DNA from: an uncultured Fusobacterium sp. | GTDB lineage: Bacteria > Fusobacteriota > Fusobacteriia > Fusobacteriales > Fusobacteriaceae | Assembly: GCF_905200055.1 (NCBI RefSeq) | Contig: NZ_CAJKIS010000005.1 | Location: forward strand, 1-64,000 | Direction: 5' to 3' | Length of the DNA stretch: 64,000 nucleotides | Shown: positions 62,437 through 64,000 of the stretch, in pieces | Numbering within the stretch: the first letter of the stretch is position 1 | Layout of the letters: each line of letters begins with the position of its first letter | The notes under the pieces: model-generated | Told to the model about the DNA's origin: nothing | The model's input: only the letters and a program-made list of their open reading frames with translations | Database searches by the model: none | Program-made: the position numbers and the translations under genes

Positions 62437-62651
62437 GAAGTTTATTCTGTAAAATAACTAAAGCTATTTTTAATAAAAAACTTTTTTAAAGACAATTTAA
62501 TTTTTATTTTTACAATATTTACTTTTATTAATATAATATGTATCAGATTTAAACTTTTATTAGATTAAAATTTTTTTATTTTTTTCCTCTATTTACAAAA
62601 AAATTAAATTAAGATTATATTTTCAAAAGACTGCTTAAATCAAATTAATGT

Positions 62652-62699
62652 ACTGCACCCAAAATCTTAGACAACTAAGATGGAGGGTGTAGTTTTTTT
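62652..62699 (+). terminator. Hairpin plus U7 shielding IS orfA
   Basis: Outer stem ACTGCACCC/GGGTGTAGT and inner stem ATCTTAG/CTAAGAT, followed by TTTTTTT, with the orfA ATG directly behind. The only GGAGG is buried in the stem. Such structures stop read-through transcription from driving transposase. Confidence 0.85.
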
Positions 62700-63215
62700 A
62701 TGGCTAAATTAACAAATGAACAACGAATTGAAATTTATGAAAGAAGATTAAAAGGAGAAACACTAAGCTCATTAGCTTTGGAATTTAATATAAATATTAA
62801 CAGGTTAAAATATTTAGTTAGACTTCTAAAAAAGCATGGATATAATATTCTTAGAACTGACAAAAATAGATACTATTCTAAAGAATTTAAAGAATTAATA
62901 ATTAATAGAGTTTTAGTGAATAAAGAATCTATAGTATCAGTAGCGATTGATATTGGACTTAGTTCAGAAGGAATTTTAATAAATTGGATTAAAAAATATA
63001 AAGAAAACTGCTATAATGTCATAGAAAATAAAAAAGGGAGAATACCAAAAACTATGACTAAAATAAAAAAATCTAAAAAAACATTGACTAAAGAAGATAA
63101 AATTAAAGAATTAGAAAATAAAATTTTGTATTTAGAAGCTGAAAATGAATATTTAAAAAAGTTAAATGCTCTGGTTCAGGAAGAAGAATTAGCAAAGAGC
63201 AAAGAGTCAGAGTAA
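62700..63215 (+). CDS. IS3-family transposase OrfA
   Basis: A 171-aa protein with an N-terminal helix-turn-helix (NEQRIEIYERRLKGETLSSLALEFNI), a second HTH (KESIVSVAIDIGLSS) and a C-terminal leucine-zipper-like coiled coil (KIKELENKILYLEAENEYLKKL). Near its end is the slippery heptamer A-AAA-AAG (63155-63161), where ribosomes can shift to the -1 frame to make the OrfAB transposase. Confidence 0.93.
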   Translation: MAKLTNEQRIEIYERRLKGETLSSLALEFNININRLKYLVRLLKKHGYNILRTDKNRYYSKEFKELIINRVLVNKESIVSVAIDIGLSSEGILINWIKKYKENCYNVIENKKGRIPKTMTKIKKSKKTLTKEDKIKELENKILYLEAENEYLKKLNALVQEEELAKSKESE

Positions 63216-64000
63216 TAACTGAACTTAGAGCTAAATATCCTTTAAAAATATTACTTAAAATATCTGGTATAGCAAGAGCAACATACTATTTTTATACAAA
63301 TAAACAAGATAAAGATTTAAAAAATCAAGATATTATCGAGAAAATCAAAGAAATATTTTACGCGAATAAAAAGAGATATGGATATCGCAGAATTACATTA
63401 GAGCTTAAAAATCAAGGAATAAATATTAATCATAAAAAAGTATTAAGACTTATGAATAAATTGAATTTACAAAGTATTACACACAAAAGAAAGAGAAAAT
63501 ATTCTTCTTATCAAGGAACTATTGGTAAAATCGCTGACAATCATATTAAACGAAATTTTGAAGCAAATAGACCAAATGAAAAATGGTTTACAGATGTAAC
63601 AGAATTTAATTTAAGAGGAAGTAAACTGTATTTATCGCCAATATTAGACGCATATGGAAGATATATAGTTTCATATAATTTATCATTATCACCAAATTTA
63701 AATCAAATAATAGATATGCTAGAAAGAGCATTTAGTGTTAATACTGATGTAAATAATTTAACGCTTCATAGTGATCAAGGTTGGCAATATCAACATAGTT
63801 TCTATAGTAAAAGATTAGAAGAAAAAAATATTATTCAAAGTATGTCAAGAAAAGGAAATAGTTTAGACAATGGATTAATGGAAGGTTTCTTTGGAATAAT
63901 AAAAACAGAAATGTTTTATGGACAAGAAAAGAATTACAGAAATATAGAAGAACTAAAGCTAGCAATAGAAGAATATATAGATTATTACAACAACAAAAGA
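63161..64000 (+). CDS. IS3-family transposase OrfB, 3' end missing
   Basis: Open -1 frame from the slippery site to the window end (280 codons seen). The integrase-type catalytic core has FTDVTEF (first Asp), LHSDQGWQY (second Asp) and NGLMEGFFGIIKTEMFY (Glu), the DDE triad, after an HTH_21-like RYGYRRITLEL segment. It is cut by the window edge, not visibly broken. Expected product is an OrfAB fusion of about 450 aa. Confidence 0.92.

Larger units (their letters stand above)
62649..64000 (+). mobile_element. IS3-family insertion sequence, right end beyond the window
   Basis: Left end begins TGTACTGCACCCAAAATC, the terminal inverted repeat, then an upstream hairpin, orfA and orfB (frames 0 and -1) with DDE transposase signatures. 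The element continues past base 64000, so the right end and target duplication cannot be seen. It inserted upstream of the carAB promoter without disrupting it. Confidence 0.9.

Noticed and set aside
62219..62440. A PyrR-controlled or T-box leader for carAB
   Set aside because: No PyrR anti-antiterminator consensus and no T-box sequence were seen; the leader peptide and terminator explain the layout better.

Overview
The window is strongly A+T-rich DNA from a Gram-negative anaerobic fermenter, most likely a Fusobacterium. The basis is the gene order of the lysine-fermentation operon (kal-kce-kdd-kamA-kamB-kamC-kamD-kamE), outer-membrane features (autotransporter, OmpA-type lipoprotein, KdsC), rubredoxin and ferredoxin genes, and the A+T-rich codon use. 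I cannot name the species from sequence alone.

Layout. 1-9.2 kb: a lipoprotein and an SDR enzyme, a small autotransporter, an arginine-decarboxylase/arginase fusion, and housekeeping genes (DJ-1/PfpI, SlyD-like, rpiB, HIT). 9.3-9.7 kb: dispersed hairpin repeats; one copy recurs in inverted orientation at 50.6-50.9 kb. 9.8-13.4 kb: the fruR-fruK-fruA fructose operon with a three-repeat operator/promoter. 13.5-19.3 kb: cca, a NapH-like protein with ferredoxin, an Mrr-like nuclease, a peptidase C26 amidase, an OmpA-type lipoprotein and an L,D-transpeptidase-like protein. 19.4-28.4 kb: the complete lysine-fermentation operon behind a lysine riboswitch. 28.5-29.5 kb: a cNMP-binding-domain protein and a tandem rubredoxin. 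29.6-44.7 kb: a choline-degrading bacterial microcompartment locus (CutC/CutD, shell proteins, PduL, acylating aldehyde dehydrogenase, a pseudo-aldehyde dehydrogenase, transporter, MerR regulator, alcohol dehydrogenase). 44.8-47.7 kb: an unusual three-gene operon (degenerate SIR2-like, Glu-rich unknown, small alarmone synthetase). 47.8-52.8 kb: cardiolipin synthase, PHP phosphoesterase, tRNA-Arg(CCT), a lipoprotein, ExoIII, thiD. 53.2-55.9 kb: a mannose-family PTS. 55.9-62.5 kb: kdsC, rpsT, a 1.1-kb non-coding region with an array of TGTAATCA boxes, and carAB. 62.6 kb to the end: an IS3-family element cut by the window edge.

How it fits together. The cell appears to live by fermenting amino acids and amines: lysine to butyrate/acetate plus ammonia, choline to trimethylamine and acetaldehyde (then ethanol and acetyl-phosphate), and arginine to putrescine. 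Ammonia should be abundant. Strikingly, the CarA glutaminase subunit has lost both its nucleophilic Cys and its catalytic His, which suggests an ammonia-using carbamoyl-phosphate synthetase. The carAB leader encodes a 43-residue, Phe/U-rich leader peptide that ends inside a terminator stem, resembling the UTP-sensing attenuator of enterobacterial pyrBI. The BMC operon has a textbook MerR-type promoter (20-bp spacer with a centred dyad) next to a merR gene.

The best candidates for new biology are the glutaminase-dead CarA with its leader-peptide attenuator, the SIR2-like/Glu-rich/alarmone-synthetase operon, the TGTAATCA array, the active-site-less aldehyde dehydrogenase in the choline microcompartment, and the decarboxylase-arginase fusion.
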